Origin: Sphingobacteriales bacterium | GTDB taxonomy: Bacteria > Bacteroidota > Bacteroidia > Chitinophagales > Chitinophagaceae | Length of the DNA stretch: 50,894 bases | Direction: 5' to 3' | NCBI GenBank assembly: GCA_012270485.1 | Contig: JAAXIF010000084.1 | Coordinates: forward strand, 24,777-75,670 | Shown here: positions 7,236 through 14,965 of the stretch, one piece after another | Layout: each line of letters starts with the position of its first letter | Numbering within the stretch: the first letter of the stretch is position 1 | Notes under the pieces: model-generated | What the model saw: the letters and a program-made list of their open reading frames with translations, nothing else | Told to the model about the DNA's origin: nothing | Database searches by the model: none | Position numbers and translations under genes: made by a program

Positions 7236-8978
7236 ATGAAGAAGACCGTTTCTTTGATCGTGACAGCGTTGCTTGCTGTACAGTGTTTGATGGCGCAGGT
7301 GGCTGATGGAATCAAATTCCTCAACTACGAAAAATATAAAAGCGCCCGTGAAACCTTGAAAAAGGCGTATGATGCCAATCCAAAAGATCCTCAAACGATC
7401 TATTGGTACGGTCAGTCCTTAATTGCAGCTGAGGCAGGTGGATTGACAAAAGACATGCTCAATGCTGCGAAAGCCTTGTATCAGCAGGGCTTACAGGATG
7501 TAGGCAGTGATGCTTGGTTATTGGTGGGCATGGGTCACTTAGAGATCCTTGACGGAGGTGATATCAATTCAGCCAAACAAAAGTTTGAACAGGCCATTAC
7601 TGCAACTACAGAAACACGTGGTAGAAATAAAGGAAAGGCTAATCCAGGCATTTTAAATGCCATTGGTAGAGCTAATGCAGATGGTGGAAGTAAAGTGGGA
7701 GATCCTGCTTATGGTATTGAAAAATTAAAGCAGGCTGCTACACTCGATTTAACAAATCCTGATATCTATATCAATATGGGTATTAGTTACCTGAAATTGG
7801 GTGGTGAAAATGGTGGAGAAGCAGTTAAAGCTTACCAAGAAGCCATTACACGTGATCCTAAAAACGCAAAAGCTAAATTCCGTATCGGAAGAATTTACCA
7901 GAGTCAGAATAACAAAGAATTGTTTGAGCAATTCTACAATGAAGCCATTGCTATAGATCCTACGTATCCTCCGGTATATTATGTATTGTACAATTATTAC
8001 GCAGATAAGGATGTGCCTAAAGCAAAGGAATATTTGGATAAATATGTAGCCAATGCTGATAAAGATCCTAAGACTGATTTGTTCGTTGCTGATTACTTGT
8101 TCCGTGCCGGTAAGTATAACGAGAGCTTAGAAAAAGCAAGACAAATTGAAGCTGAAGTTGGTGGCATCAGTAAACTTCCTGAATTGAATGTGGTATATGC
8201 ATACAACTATGATCGTACCAATGATTCAGTAAGAGCAAAAGAGGCAATTGAAAAATTCTTTGCATCTGCAGATCCGGCTGCCATCACCACTTCACAGTGT
8301 GAGTTGGCTACTAAAATCTATGCTCGATTCAAAGGAAGCGAAGCCCAGGCTGTAGCTTATATCGAAAAAGCCATGACCTTAGATACCATCAAAAACAGTA
8401 AAATTGCTTATATGGGCAAAGCTGCTGAGATCTATGGCAAAGCAGGGATGTATCGTGAGCAATTGGGTTGGTTGCAAAAACAACTGGACTTGAAAGGCGG
8501 TACTATGGGTGAGTTTGAATATTATCAGTTTACCAGCACAGCTTTGAACGGAAAAGATTATCCGCTTACCATTGAATTGGGTAAAAAATATTTAGCAGCT
8601 TTTCCTGATAAACCACAGCCCTATTCTTTCCTGAAAAGAGCCGCACTGGCATCAGATCCTGATACAACTACAGGTGCAGCCATTGCTGTATTGGATTATC
8701 TGGATTCTTTCTACATGAAAGATCAGGAAAAGAACAAAAAAGCGATTTTCTTGAATTTGTATTACAGACTTCAATACTATGTAAACAAGTCTAAAGAACT
8801 GGAAAAGGGGTTAGAAGTAGCGGATAAAATGCTGGCTTTGTATCCAACTCCCGGTGATGAAAACCAATATGCAACAAGTGCAAAAGGAGCTATCGTAGAG
8901 GGTATCAAAGCCAAAGAAAAACAGGGTTCGGGTAATAAAACCTCTTCTGCTACCTCATCGAGTAGCTCAGGAAGTTAA
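7236..8978 (+). CDS. Exported tetratricopeptide-repeat protein
   Basis: A 580-residue protein with a signal peptide (MKKTVSLIVTALLAVQCLMAQ) and TPR-type helical repeats through most of its length. Clear units include PDIYINMGISYLKLGGENGGEAVK and NAKAKFRIGRIYQSQNN. The last 20 residues are a Ser/Thr-rich tail. It is probably a periplasmic scaffold. It is the third gene of a short operon (23 bases after the PstS-like gene) closed by a strong terminator. The binding partner cannot be told from sequence. Confidence 0.88.
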   Translation: MKKTVSLIVTALLAVQCLMAQVADGIKFLNYEKYKSARETLKKAYDANPKDPQTIYWYGQSLIAAEAGGLTKDMLNAAKALYQQGLQDVGSDAWLLVGMGHLEILDGGDINSAKQKFEQAITATTETRGRNKGKANPGILNAIGRANADGGSKVGDPAYGIEKLKQAATLDLTNPDIYINMGISYLKLGGENGGEAVKAYQEAITRDPKNAKAKFRIGRIYQSQNNKELFEQFYNEAIAIDPTYPPVYYVLYNYYADKDVPKAKEYLDKYVANADKDPKTDLFVADYLFRAGKYNESLEKARQIEAEVGGISKLPELNVVYAYNYDRTNDSVRAKEAIEKFFASADPAAITTSQCELATKIYARFKGSEAQAVAYIEKAMTLDTIKNSKIAYMGKAAEIYGKAGMYREQLGWLQKQLDLKGGTMGEFEYYQFTSTALNGKDYPLTIELGKKYLAAFPDKPQPYSFLKRAALASDPDTTTGAAIAVLDYLDSFYMKDQEKNKKAIFLNLYYRLQYYVNKSKELEKGLEVADKMLALYPTPGDENQYATSAKGAIVEGIKAKEKQGSGNKTSSATSSSSSGS

Positions 8979-8996
8979 GTTTCTAAATAATTCGGT

Positions 8997-9031
8997 AAAA
9001 ACTCCTCCAATAACGGGGGAGTTTTTCTTTT
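8997..9031 (+). terminator. Intrinsic terminator after the TPR gene
   Basis: An 11-base-pair stem (AAAACTCCTCC with GGGGGAGTTTT, one T-G pair), a 6-base loop and a following T-rich tract. It separates this operon from the nuo operon. Confidence 0.92.
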
Positions 9032-9049
9032 TATATGCTTTCACAGGCT

Positions 9050-9057
9050 TATTTTTG
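9050..9057 (+). promoter_or_regulatory. Probable main promoter (-7 element TATTTTTG) of the nuo operon
   Basis: Exact TAnnTTTG match 20 bases before the nuoA ATG and just after the upstream terminator. The -33 region would fall in the terminator T-tract. A ten-base palindrome, ACATTAATGT (9062-9071), lies in the short leader. Confidence 0.65.
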
Positions 9058-9077
9058 CCGGACATTAATGTTTTAAC

Positions 9078-9479
9078 ATGAACTGGCTTATCCAACTGTT
9101 AGATGCATCAGCAACCAGCAATGCCGCTGGTTATTTACCGATCGGTATTCAATTGATTTTTGCTGCGGGTTTTGTGGCTACGATGATCGCTGTATCACAG
9201 TGGGTGGGTCCAAAGCGTAAAACAGCCGATAAACTGGAAACCTTTGCTAGTGGTATTGAAAGTCATGGTGATGCCCGTCAACCCATGGCCATCAAGTACT
9301 TTCTGGTAGCGATCCTGTTTGTGTTATTTGATGTGGAAGTGATTTTCTTCTATCCCTATGCCGTTAATTTCAGAGAACTGGGATGGGATGGGTTTCTGGC
9401 TGTATTGATGTTTGTATCCTTCTTCCTGATTGGATTTATCTATATCGTGAAGAAAGGCGCCCTTAAGTGGGAAGATTAA
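9078..9479 (+). CDS. nuoA: NADH:quinone oxidoreductase subunit A
   Basis: Small membrane subunit of complex I; 133 residues with three transmembrane helices (about 20-42, 75-97 and 103-127). The conserved loop KRKTADKLETFASGIE and the FDVEVIFFYPYAV segment of the second helix identify it. It helps form the quinone-site entrance with NuoH, NuoJ and NuoK. First gene of the operon, behind its own promoter. An 87-base gap separates it from nuoB. Confidence 0.96.
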   Translation: MNWLIQLLDASATSNAAGYLPIGIQLIFAAGFVATMIAVSQWVGPKRKTADKLETFASGIESHGDARQPMAIKYFLVAILFVLFDVEVIFFYPYAVNFRELGWDGFLAVLMFVSFFLIGFIYIVKKGALKWED

Positions 9480-9566
9480 CCTGCCATGACAAGATTCATG
9501 GCTTTTTGACAACAAGACAAAGCTTTAATGGTTATATAAGCAACCATTACAAATAACCGAAAGACT

Positions 9567-10157
9567 ATGGCACGCCCCGTTAGATTTAATATCAACCCCA
9601 TCCCCGCTAGTACTGCCGATGCTATTTCGACTGTAGAAGCTCCGCAGGGATATTCAGGGGAAGGATTTTTTACCACAAAATTGAGTGATGTTGTTGGATT
9701 GGCCCGTAAGAACTCTATCTGGCCGCTTCCTTTTGCCACTTCCTGTTGCGGCATTGAATTCATGGCCACCATGGGTTCGCATTATGACTTAGCTCGTTTT
9801 GGTTCTGAACGTGTGGGTTTCTCTCCTCGTCAGTGTGACCTATTGATGGTGATGGGGACCATCGCCAAAAAAATGGGTCCCGTTTTACGTCAGGTGTATT
9901 TGCAGATGGCTGAACCCCGTTGGGTAATAGCCGTAGGAGCCTGCGCCTCCAGTGGTGGAATTTTTGATACTTACAGCGTTTTACAAGGGATCGATCAAGT
10001 GATTCCGGTGGATGTATATGTTCCGGGTTGTCCTCCTCGTCCCGAGGCTATTCTGGATGGATTTATGAAGATTCAAGACTTGGTTGGACAAGAAAGCATC
10101 AGAAGAAGAAACAGCGAGCATTATAAAGCACTGCTGAATAGCTATGGAATTCAATAA
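9567..10157 (+). CDS. nuoB: NADH:quinone oxidoreductase subunit B
   Basis: Peripheral-arm subunit carrying the terminal 4Fe-4S cluster N2, which passes electrons to quinone; 196 residues. The cluster ligands are visible as the double Cys in ATSCCGIEFMA, CASSGG and PGCPPRPEAI. The N-terminal 30 residues are a variable extension. The following gap carries a heptad array. Confidence 0.97.
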   Translation: MARPVRFNINPIPASTADAISTVEAPQGYSGEGFFTTKLSDVVGLARKNSIWPLPFATSCCGIEFMATMGSHYDLARFGSERVGFSPRQCDLLMVMGTIAKKMGPVLRQVYLQMAEPRWVIAVGACASSGGIFDTYSVLQGIDQVIPVDVYVPGCPPRPEAILDGFMKIQDLVGQESIRRRNSEHYKALLNSYGIQ

Positions 10158-10161
10158 AATA

Positions 10162-10189
10162 GTCCATGGTCAATAGTCCATAGACCATG
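10162..10189. repeat. Heptad array between nuoB and nuoC
   Basis: GTCCATG, GTCAATA, GTCCATA, GACCATG, four heptads in phase. They fold into a hairpin through CATGGTC and GACCATG. It begins five bases after the nuoB stop. Confidence 0.93.
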
Positions 10190-10205
10190 ACCCAAAAACA
10201 TAAAA

Positions 10206-10712
10206 ATGGCCTTAACGAATTCATACATACAGGAAAAATTAAAAGAGAAGTTTGGTGATCAGGTGTACAATTTTGAGGAAACCTATGGTATGCTCAGTTT
10301 TGAAGCACCAAAAGATCAGAACCTGAAAGTGATGCAGTTTTTATACGATGATGAAACACTGCAATTTCGTTTCCTGACAGATTTGTGTGCAGTGAATTAT
10401 CCGGATGATGCAGGAAGAGAATTAGCAGTTGTTTATCATTTGCACAATTTGGTAGAGAATGTTCGCATCCGTTTTAAAGTATTTACTGCTGTAGAAACGC
10501 CGGACGTTTTCACCGCTTCACAACTCTTCTCCAGCGCCAACTGGATGGAACGTGAAACCTATGATTTCTATGGAGTGAATTTTGTAGGTCATCCCAATCT
10601 GAAGCGCATTTTGAATGTAGATGAGATGGATTATTTCCCATTAAGGAAAGAGTATCCATTAGAAGATCAGACAAGGATTGATAAGGATGATGAAATGTTT
10701 GGAAGAGGATGA
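10206..10712 (+). CDS. nuoC: NADH:quinone oxidoreductase subunit C (30 kDa)
   Basis: Peripheral-arm subunit of complex I; 168 residues. It is recognised by FRFLTDLCAVNYPD, the 30-kDa signature around MERETYDFYGVNFVGHPNLKRI, and FPLRKEYPLED near the C-terminus. It is a separate gene here, unlike the fused nuoCD of E. coli. A 109-base gap with a heptad array separates it from nuoD. Confidence 0.96.
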   Translation: MALTNSYIQEKLKEKFGDQVYNFEETYGMLSFEAPKDQNLKVMQFLYDDETLQFRFLTDLCAVNYPDDAGRELAVVYHLHNLVENVRIRFKVFTAVETPDVFTASQLFSSANWMERETYDFYGVNFVGHPNLKRILNVDEMDYFPLRKEYPLEDQTRIDKDDEMFGRG

Positions 10713-10719
10713 GAAAAAA

Positions 10720-10790
10720 GTCAAAAGTGAAAAGTCAAAAGTCAAAAATTATTCTCTTTCACTTTTCACCTTTCACTTTCCACTTTTCAC
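10720..10790. repeat. Inverted heptad array between nuoC and nuoD
   Basis: The left arm is GTCAAAA, GTGAAAA, GTCAAAA, GTCAAAA (10720-10747). The right arm is five heptads, CTTTCAC, TTTTCAC, CTTTCAC, TTTCCAC, TTTTCAC (10756-10790). The arms are partly complementary. The left words match those flanking the four-helix-bundle gene at 14514-14534. Confidence 0.95.
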
Positions 10791-10821
10791 AATAATGCAA
10801 TAGCCGATCAATATAAGAAAC

Positions 10822-12054
10822 ATGTTAGCGCAACAACAACAGAATATCAAATTACCGGAAGGTTCCATTGAAAAGGAAACTACTACATTAAACGTAGGAC
10901 CTACACACCCTGCAACACACGGTGTATTCCAAAATATCATGGAATTGGATGGCGAAAGAGTGGTATCAACTGAACAAACCGTTGGATATATTCATCGTGC
11001 ATTTGAAAAATTGGCAGAACGTAGACCCCTCTATCAGGTTACACCAATTACTGACCGTTTGAATTATTGCAGCAGTCCCATCAATAATATGGGTTGGCAT
11101 TTGACCTGCGAAAAATTATTAGGTGTTCAAACGCCCAAGCGTGTTGATTACTTGCGCGTGATCATCATGGAGTTGGCACGTATCTCAGATCACCTGATTT
11201 GTAACTCTATTGTGGGTGTGGATACAGGAGCTTATACGGGCTTCTTGTATGTGATGCAATACCGTGAATTAATCTATGAAATATATGAAGAAGTATGTGG
11301 GTCCCGCCTTACTACTAATATTGGGCGTATTGGCGGTTTTGAAAGGAATTTCTCAAATACAGCATTTACGAAACTCGAGAAATTCTTAAATGAATATCCG
11401 AAAGTGTTGAAAGAGTTTGAAAATCTCTTTGCACGTAACCGCATTTTCATGGACCGCACACAAGGTACCGGTGGTATCAGTGCTGAAAGAGCATTGAACT
11501 ATGGGTTCACCGGTCCAAATTTGCGCGCTGCAGGAGTTGATTATGATGTGCGTGTACACAGCCCTTACAGCAGTTATGAAGATTTCAATTTCACTGTTCC
11601 TGTGGGTAAAACAGGCGATAACTATGATCGCTTCCTAGTGCGTAATGCGGAAATGTGGCAGAGCTTAAGCATCATTGAACAAGCCTATCAGAAAATCCAA
11701 GTGTTCAAAGGTGCAGATGCGGAAGTGTATCATGCCAATGTCCCTGAATATTATCTGCCAAAGAAGGAAGATGTGTATACCAAGATGGAAGCCTTGATTT
11801 GGCATTTCAAAATCATCATGGGTGAGGTAGACATGCCAAAAGGTGAAGTGTACCATGCCGTAGAAGGTGGTAATGGTGAATTAGGCTTTTATTTGATCAG
11901 TGATGGAGGAAGAACACCATTCCGTCTGCATTTCAGAAGACCTTGTTTCATTTATTATCAGGCGTATCCTGAACTGATTCAAGGTGGTATGTTGAGTGAT
12001 GCGATTGTAACGATGAGTAGTTTGAATCTAATTGCAGGAGAACTAGATGCGTAA
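10822..12054 (+). CDS. nuoD: NADH:quinone oxidoreductase subunit D (49 kDa)
   Basis: Subunit forming the quinone-binding site with NuoB; 410 residues. It is related to the large subunit of NiFe hydrogenases but lacks the metal-ligand cysteines. Signatures are NVGPTHPATHGVFQ near the N-terminus, GYIHRAFEKLAERR, and the C-terminal RPCFIYYQAYPELIQGG with the usual LDA-type end. The length fits a stand-alone NuoD. It is followed by a direct-repeat region and then nuoE. Confidence 0.97.
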   Translation: MLAQQQQNIKLPEGSIEKETTTLNVGPTHPATHGVFQNIMELDGERVVSTEQTVGYIHRAFEKLAERRPLYQVTPITDRLNYCSSPINNMGWHLTCEKLLGVQTPKRVDYLRVIIMELARISDHLICNSIVGVDTGAYTGFLYVMQYRELIYEIYEEVCGSRLTTNIGRIGGFERNFSNTAFTKLEKFLNEYPKVLKEFENLFARNRIFMDRTQGTGGISAERALNYGFTGPNLRAAGVDYDVRVHSPYSSYEDFNFTVPVGKTGDNYDRFLVRNAEMWQSLSIIEQAYQKIQVFKGADAEVYHANVPEYYLPKKEDVYTKMEALIWHFKIIMGEVDMPKGEVYHAVEGGNGELGFYLISDGGRTPFRLHFRRPCFIYYQAYPELIQGGMLSDAIVTMSSLNLIAGELDA

Positions 12055-12056
12055 TA

Positions 12057-12148
12057 GTTTGAAAATTTGAAGATTTGAAAATGTGCTAATTATTAGAAGG
12101 GTTCATTTTCAAATTTTCATCCCGCTCTTAGCGGGACAAATTTGAATA
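12057..12148. repeat. Inverted 8-base repeat array with an embedded TCCC/GGGA hairpin, nuoD-nuoE gap
   Basis: The left arm is TTTGAAAA, TTTGAAGA, TTTGAAAA, with period eight rather than seven. The right arm has CATTTTCAAATTTTCA. A perfect hairpin, TCCCGC-TCTTA-GCGGGA (12120-12136), then interrupts it, followed by CAAATTTGAA. CA flanks the hairpin on both sides, and joining across it restores the array word TTTTCAAATTT. Confidence 0.88.
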
Positions 12149-12150
12149 GT

Positions 12151-12651
12151 ATGGTGAAATTTTCAGAAGAACAAATGACCGAATTCAAGCGCTTGGTAGC
12201 GCGTTATCCGGAAGGCAAGCAGAAAAGTGCATTGCTTCCGGTTTTGCATTTGGCACAAGATAGTTTTGGCGGATGGTTAAGTGCTGAAACAATGGATTAT
12301 GTAGCTGAACTGTTGCAAATCACTCCTATCGAAGTGTATGAGGTAGCAACTTTTTATAGCATGTACAACCTCAAGCCGGTAGGTAAATATATGTTTGAAG
12401 TTTGTCAGACAGGTCCATGTATGTTGAGAGGTAGTGATGATATCATTGCTTATATCGGAGAAAAACTGGGTATCAAACCCGGAGAAACAACAGCCGATGG
12501 AATGTTTACATTGAAAACAGTAGAATGCTTAGGTGCATGTGGATATGCTCCCATGATGCAACTGGGTAAACATTATCGTGAACACCTGACCAAAGAAAAA
12601 GTAGATGCTATTATTGACGAATGCAGAAAAACTGCAGCTAGCTTAAACTAA
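12151..12651 (+). CDS. nuoE: NADH:quinone oxidoreductase subunit E (24 kDa)
   Basis: Thioredoxin-fold subunit carrying 2Fe-2S cluster N1a; 166 residues. The cysteines are CQTGPC and CLGACGYAPM, in the usual 4-Cys pattern. An in-frame TTG lies three codons upstream at 12142, but ATG 12151 is the more natural start. A hairpin lies 14 bases before the ATG. The NlpE-like gene follows after four bases, so the two are cotranscribed. Confidence 0.95.
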   Translation: MVKFSEEQMTEFKRLVARYPEGKQKSALLPVLHLAQDSFGGWLSAETMDYVAELLQITPIEVYEVATFYSMYNLKPVGKYMFEVCQTGPCMLRGSDDIIAYIGEKLGIKPGETTADGMFTLKTVECLGACGYAPMMQLGKHYREHLTKEKVDAIIDECRKTAASLN

Positions 12652-12655
12652 CAAG

Positions 12656-13111
12656 ATGAAAAATTGGATCTACATATTTCTTGTATCAGTTTTCTTTACT
12701 GCTTGTGGTGAAGTATCCAATACAGAAGTGGTTGAGAAAACAACGGTTGTGGTAGAAGATTCGGCAGTGACAAAAATTGTTGACGGTACAACCGCTCAAA
12801 ACTCGTTGGATGTGGTGGGAATTTATAAAGGAGTATTACCCTGTGCAGATTGTGAAGGAATGGAAACAACCATTGAATTAAAATCAGATTCAACTTATTC
12901 CAGAGTCATCAAATACTTGGGTAAGAAAGAAAATAGCTTTACTGCATCGGGTAAATGGACATGGATCAGCGGTTCTACCATTAGTTTGGGAAGTATCAAA
13001 GAAGGACCGAATCAATATTTTGTTGCAGAAGATAAGTTGATTCAATTGGATATGAGTGGTAACAGAATTACGGGTGAATTAGCAACTAAATATGAATTGA
13101 GAAAACAGTAG
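12656..13111 (+). CDS. NlpE-like lipoprotein encoded within the nuo operon
   Basis: A 151-residue lipoprotein with a signal and lipobox FTAC (Cys 17), then a Glu/Val/Thr-rich linker to about residue 50. The following domain opens with GIYKGVLPCADCEGMETTIEL, the hallmark of the NlpE N-terminal domain, with its CxxC pair and beta-barrel-like strands. NlpE-type lipoproteins in enterobacteria take part in envelope and copper stress sensing; that role cannot simply be carried over. It lies between nuoE (four-base gap) and nuoF and is not a complex I subunit. Its place in the operon suggests co-regulation, but no function is shown. Confidence 0.88.
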   Translation: MKNWIYIFLVSVFFTACGEVSNTEVVEKTTVVVEDSAVTKIVDGTTAQNSLDVVGIYKGVLPCADCEGMETTIELKSDSTYSRVIKYLGKKENSFTASGKWTWISGSTISLGSIKEGPNQYFVAEDKLIQLDMSGNRITGELATKYELRKQ

Positions 13112-13127
13112 TTGAATAGTATTTAAA

Positions 13128-13142
13128 ATTCCTGAAAGGGAT
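13128..13142 (+). promoter_or_regulatory. Mini-hairpin before nuoF
   Basis: ATTCCT-GAA-AGGGAT, a six-base-pair stem with one T-G pair. Its GGGA ends nine bases before the nuoF ATG. It belongs to the TCCC/GGGA group also seen before nuoI, nuoL and nuoN. Confidence 0.6.
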
Positions 13143-13150
13143 ATGAGGAT

Positions 13151-14506
13151 ATGAGTAAAAAATTATTACTGGAAAAGGCACATGTAGAAGGTATCCGCTA
13201 CTTCGATGTATATCGGAGAGAAGGTGGGTATAGAAGTGTTGAGAAAGCACTTAAGGAAATGAGTCCGGAAGCCATTGTGGAAGAAGTGAAGAAAAGTGGT
13301 CTTCGTGGTCGTGGTGGCGCGGGTTTCCCTGCCGGAATGAAATGGAGTTTTATAGCAAAGCCCGAAGGTGTGCCACGTCATTTGGTATGTAATGCCGATG
13401 AGAGTGAACCCGGCACATTCAAAGACCGCTACTTGATGGAATTCATTCCTCACTTATTGATTGAAGGCTTGATTGTTTCATCTTTCGCTTTGGGAAGTAA
13501 TGATACTTATATCTATATCCGTGGAGAATATGCATGGATCGTTGATATTCTGGAACAAGCCATTACAGAAGCCAAAAACAATGGCTTTCTTGGAAAAAAT
13601 ATTTTAGGTAGTGGCTTTGATTGTGATATCCATGTGCAAAGAGGTGCAGGTGCCTATATCTGCGGAGAAGAAACTGCATTGATCGAATCATTAGAAGGTA
13701 AACGTGGTAACCCAAGAATCAAACCTCCATTCCCTGCTGTGAAAGGCGTATGGGATAGACCTACGGTTGTGAACAATGTGGAGACATTGGCTGCAGTGGT
13801 ACCAATCATCAATATGGGCGGTGATGAATATGCTAAGATTGGTGTAGGCAGATCAACAGGAACCAAATTGATCAGTGCATGCGGTAATATCAATAAGCCA
13901 GGTGTTTACGAGATCGATATGACCATTTCTGTAGAGGAATTTATTTACAGTGATGAGTATTGTGGAGGTATTCCCAATGGGAAAAAATTGAAAGCTTGTA
14001 TTCCGGGTGGTTCTTCTGTACCTATTCTTCCTGCTAACCTTTTGTTGAAAACAGCAAAGGGAGAAACGCGTTACATGAATTACGAAAGTTTAGCTGATGG
14101 TGGTTTTGCCAGCGGTTCAATGATGGGTTCGGGCGGGTTCATTGTATTAGATGAAGACCAGTGTGTGGTTCGTCACACCTTATCATTGGCACGTTTCTAC
14201 AGACATGAAAGTTGTGGTCAGTGTTCGCCATGTAGAGAAGGAACTGGGTGGATGGAAAAGATTCTGAAGAACATTGAATATGGAAATGGAAAGATGAGTG
14301 ATATCGATCTGCTTTGGGATATCCAACGCAAGATCGAAGGAAATACGATTTGTCCATTAGGTGATGCAGCAGCATGGCCGGTAGCAGCAGCGATCAGACA
14401 TTTCAGAGATGAATTCGAATGGCATGTGCTGAATCCTGAAGAATCACAAGAGAGGAATTATGGGTTGGCGCATTATGCTGATCCGATTCATGTACCGGTA
14501 GGGTAA
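13151..14506 (+). CDS. nuoF: NADH:quinone oxidoreductase subunit F (51 kDa)
   Basis: NADH-binding flavoprotein of complex I; 451 residues. GRGGAGFPAGMKW is the NADH/FMN site and GAGAYICGEETALIESLEG the second glycine-rich segment. ESCGQCSPCREGTG, with the later Cys in TICPLGDAAAWP, binds 4Fe-4S cluster N3. It accepts hydride from NADH and passes electrons on to NuoG. The C-terminal 25 residues are variable. The stop is followed directly by the left heptad arm of the four-helix-bundle locus. Confidence 0.98.
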   Translation: MSKKLLLEKAHVEGIRYFDVYRREGGYRSVEKALKEMSPEAIVEEVKKSGLRGRGGAGFPAGMKWSFIAKPEGVPRHLVCNADESEPGTFKDRYLMEFIPHLLIEGLIVSSFALGSNDTYIYIRGEYAWIVDILEQAITEAKNNGFLGKNILGSGFDCDIHVQRGAGAYICGEETALIESLEGKRGNPRIKPPFPAVKGVWDRPTVVNNVETLAAVVPIINMGGDEYAKIGVGRSTGTKLISACGNINKPGVYEIDMTISVEEFIYSDEYCGGIPNGKKLKACIPGGSSVPILPANLLLKTAKGETRYMNYESLADGGFASGSMMGSGGFIVLDEDQCVVRHTLSLARFYRHESCGQCSPCREGTGWMEKILKNIEYGNGKMSDIDLLWDIQRKIEGNTICPLGDAAAWPVAAAIRHFRDEFEWHVLNPEESQERNYGLAHYADPIHVPVG

Positions 14507-14513
14507 TTAAAAA

Positions 14514-14537
14514 GTCAAAAGTAAAAATTCAAAAAAA
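14514..14537. repeat. Left heptad arm flanking the four-helix-bundle gene
   Basis: GTCAAAA, GTAAAAA, TTCAAAA, then A residues running into the ATG of the enclosed gene. Together with AA at 14512, it is complementary at 24 of 26 positions to the arm at 14933-14959. Confidence 0.9.
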
Positions 14538-14920
14538 TGGATATTGAATTTGATGCTTTTGAAGTTAATGAGGGAGAAAAGCCTTACAATATTAGACATC
14601 GATGCTTTTTCTTTTCTAAAGAGATTTTATTCTTTGTCAAAGATTGTAAGTATGAAAAAGTATATAGTTCTTTATTTGATCAGTTAGTAAGAAGTGCTAC
14701 CTCTATAGGCGCGAATGTAGTAGAAGGTAAAGCGGGGAGCTCTAAAAAGGATTGGAACAAGTATCTGGTGATAGCACTGAAATCGGCTAATGAAACAAAG
14801 TATTGGTTATGTTTAATAAGAGATACACAAGAAGTTTCTAAGGAGAAAGTAAATGAACTGATCAAAGAAGCAGATGAATTGTCAAAGATCATTGCTTCAA
14901 TAATAATAAACGCTAAATAG
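14537..14920 (+). CDS. Four-helix-bundle protein, 23S rRNA intervening-sequence protein family
   Basis: A 127-residue protein of the S23/IVP family: small, homo-oligomeric four-helix bundles first found as ORFs inside intervening sequences of 23S rRNA genes. The hallmark is visible as LVRSATSIGANVVEGKAGSS (residues about 50-69), followed by DWNKYLVIALKSANETKYWL. Biochemical function is not established for the family. Here the gene stands between nuoF and nuoG, not in an rRNA gene, yet is enclosed by an inverted pair of heptad arms: the same gene-in-a-hairpin architecture as an rRNA intervening sequence. It appears to be a passenger in the nuo operon. Intact frame, no sign of decay. Confidence 0.93.
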   Translation: MDIEFDAFEVNEGEKPYNIRHRCFFFSKEILFFVKDCKYEKVYSSLFDQLVRSATSIGANVVEGKAGSSKKDWNKYLVIALKSANETKYWLCLIRDTQEVSKEKVNELIKEADELSKIIASIIINAK

Positions 14921-14932
14921 TCATCGTCAGGA

Positions 14933-14961
14933 TTTTTTTTGACTTTTTAATTTTGACTTAA
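14933..14961. repeat. Right heptad arm flanking the four-helix-bundle gene
   Basis: TTTTTGA, CTTTTTA, ATTTTGA, CTTAATA, beginning 12 bases after the stop of the enclosed gene and ending four bases before the nuoG ATG. It pairs with the arm at 14512-14537. Confidence 0.9.
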
Positions 14962-14965
14962 TATT

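Noticed and set aside
12142..12150. TTG start for nuoE
   Set aside because: ATG 12151 lies three codons on and gives a normal NuoE; the TTG is in the repeat-derived leader.
14512..14961. Insertion sequence or transposon carrying the four-helix-bundle gene
   Set aside because: No transposase and no clear target duplication was found; the flanking arms are heptad repeats of a kind present at other sites without any gene.
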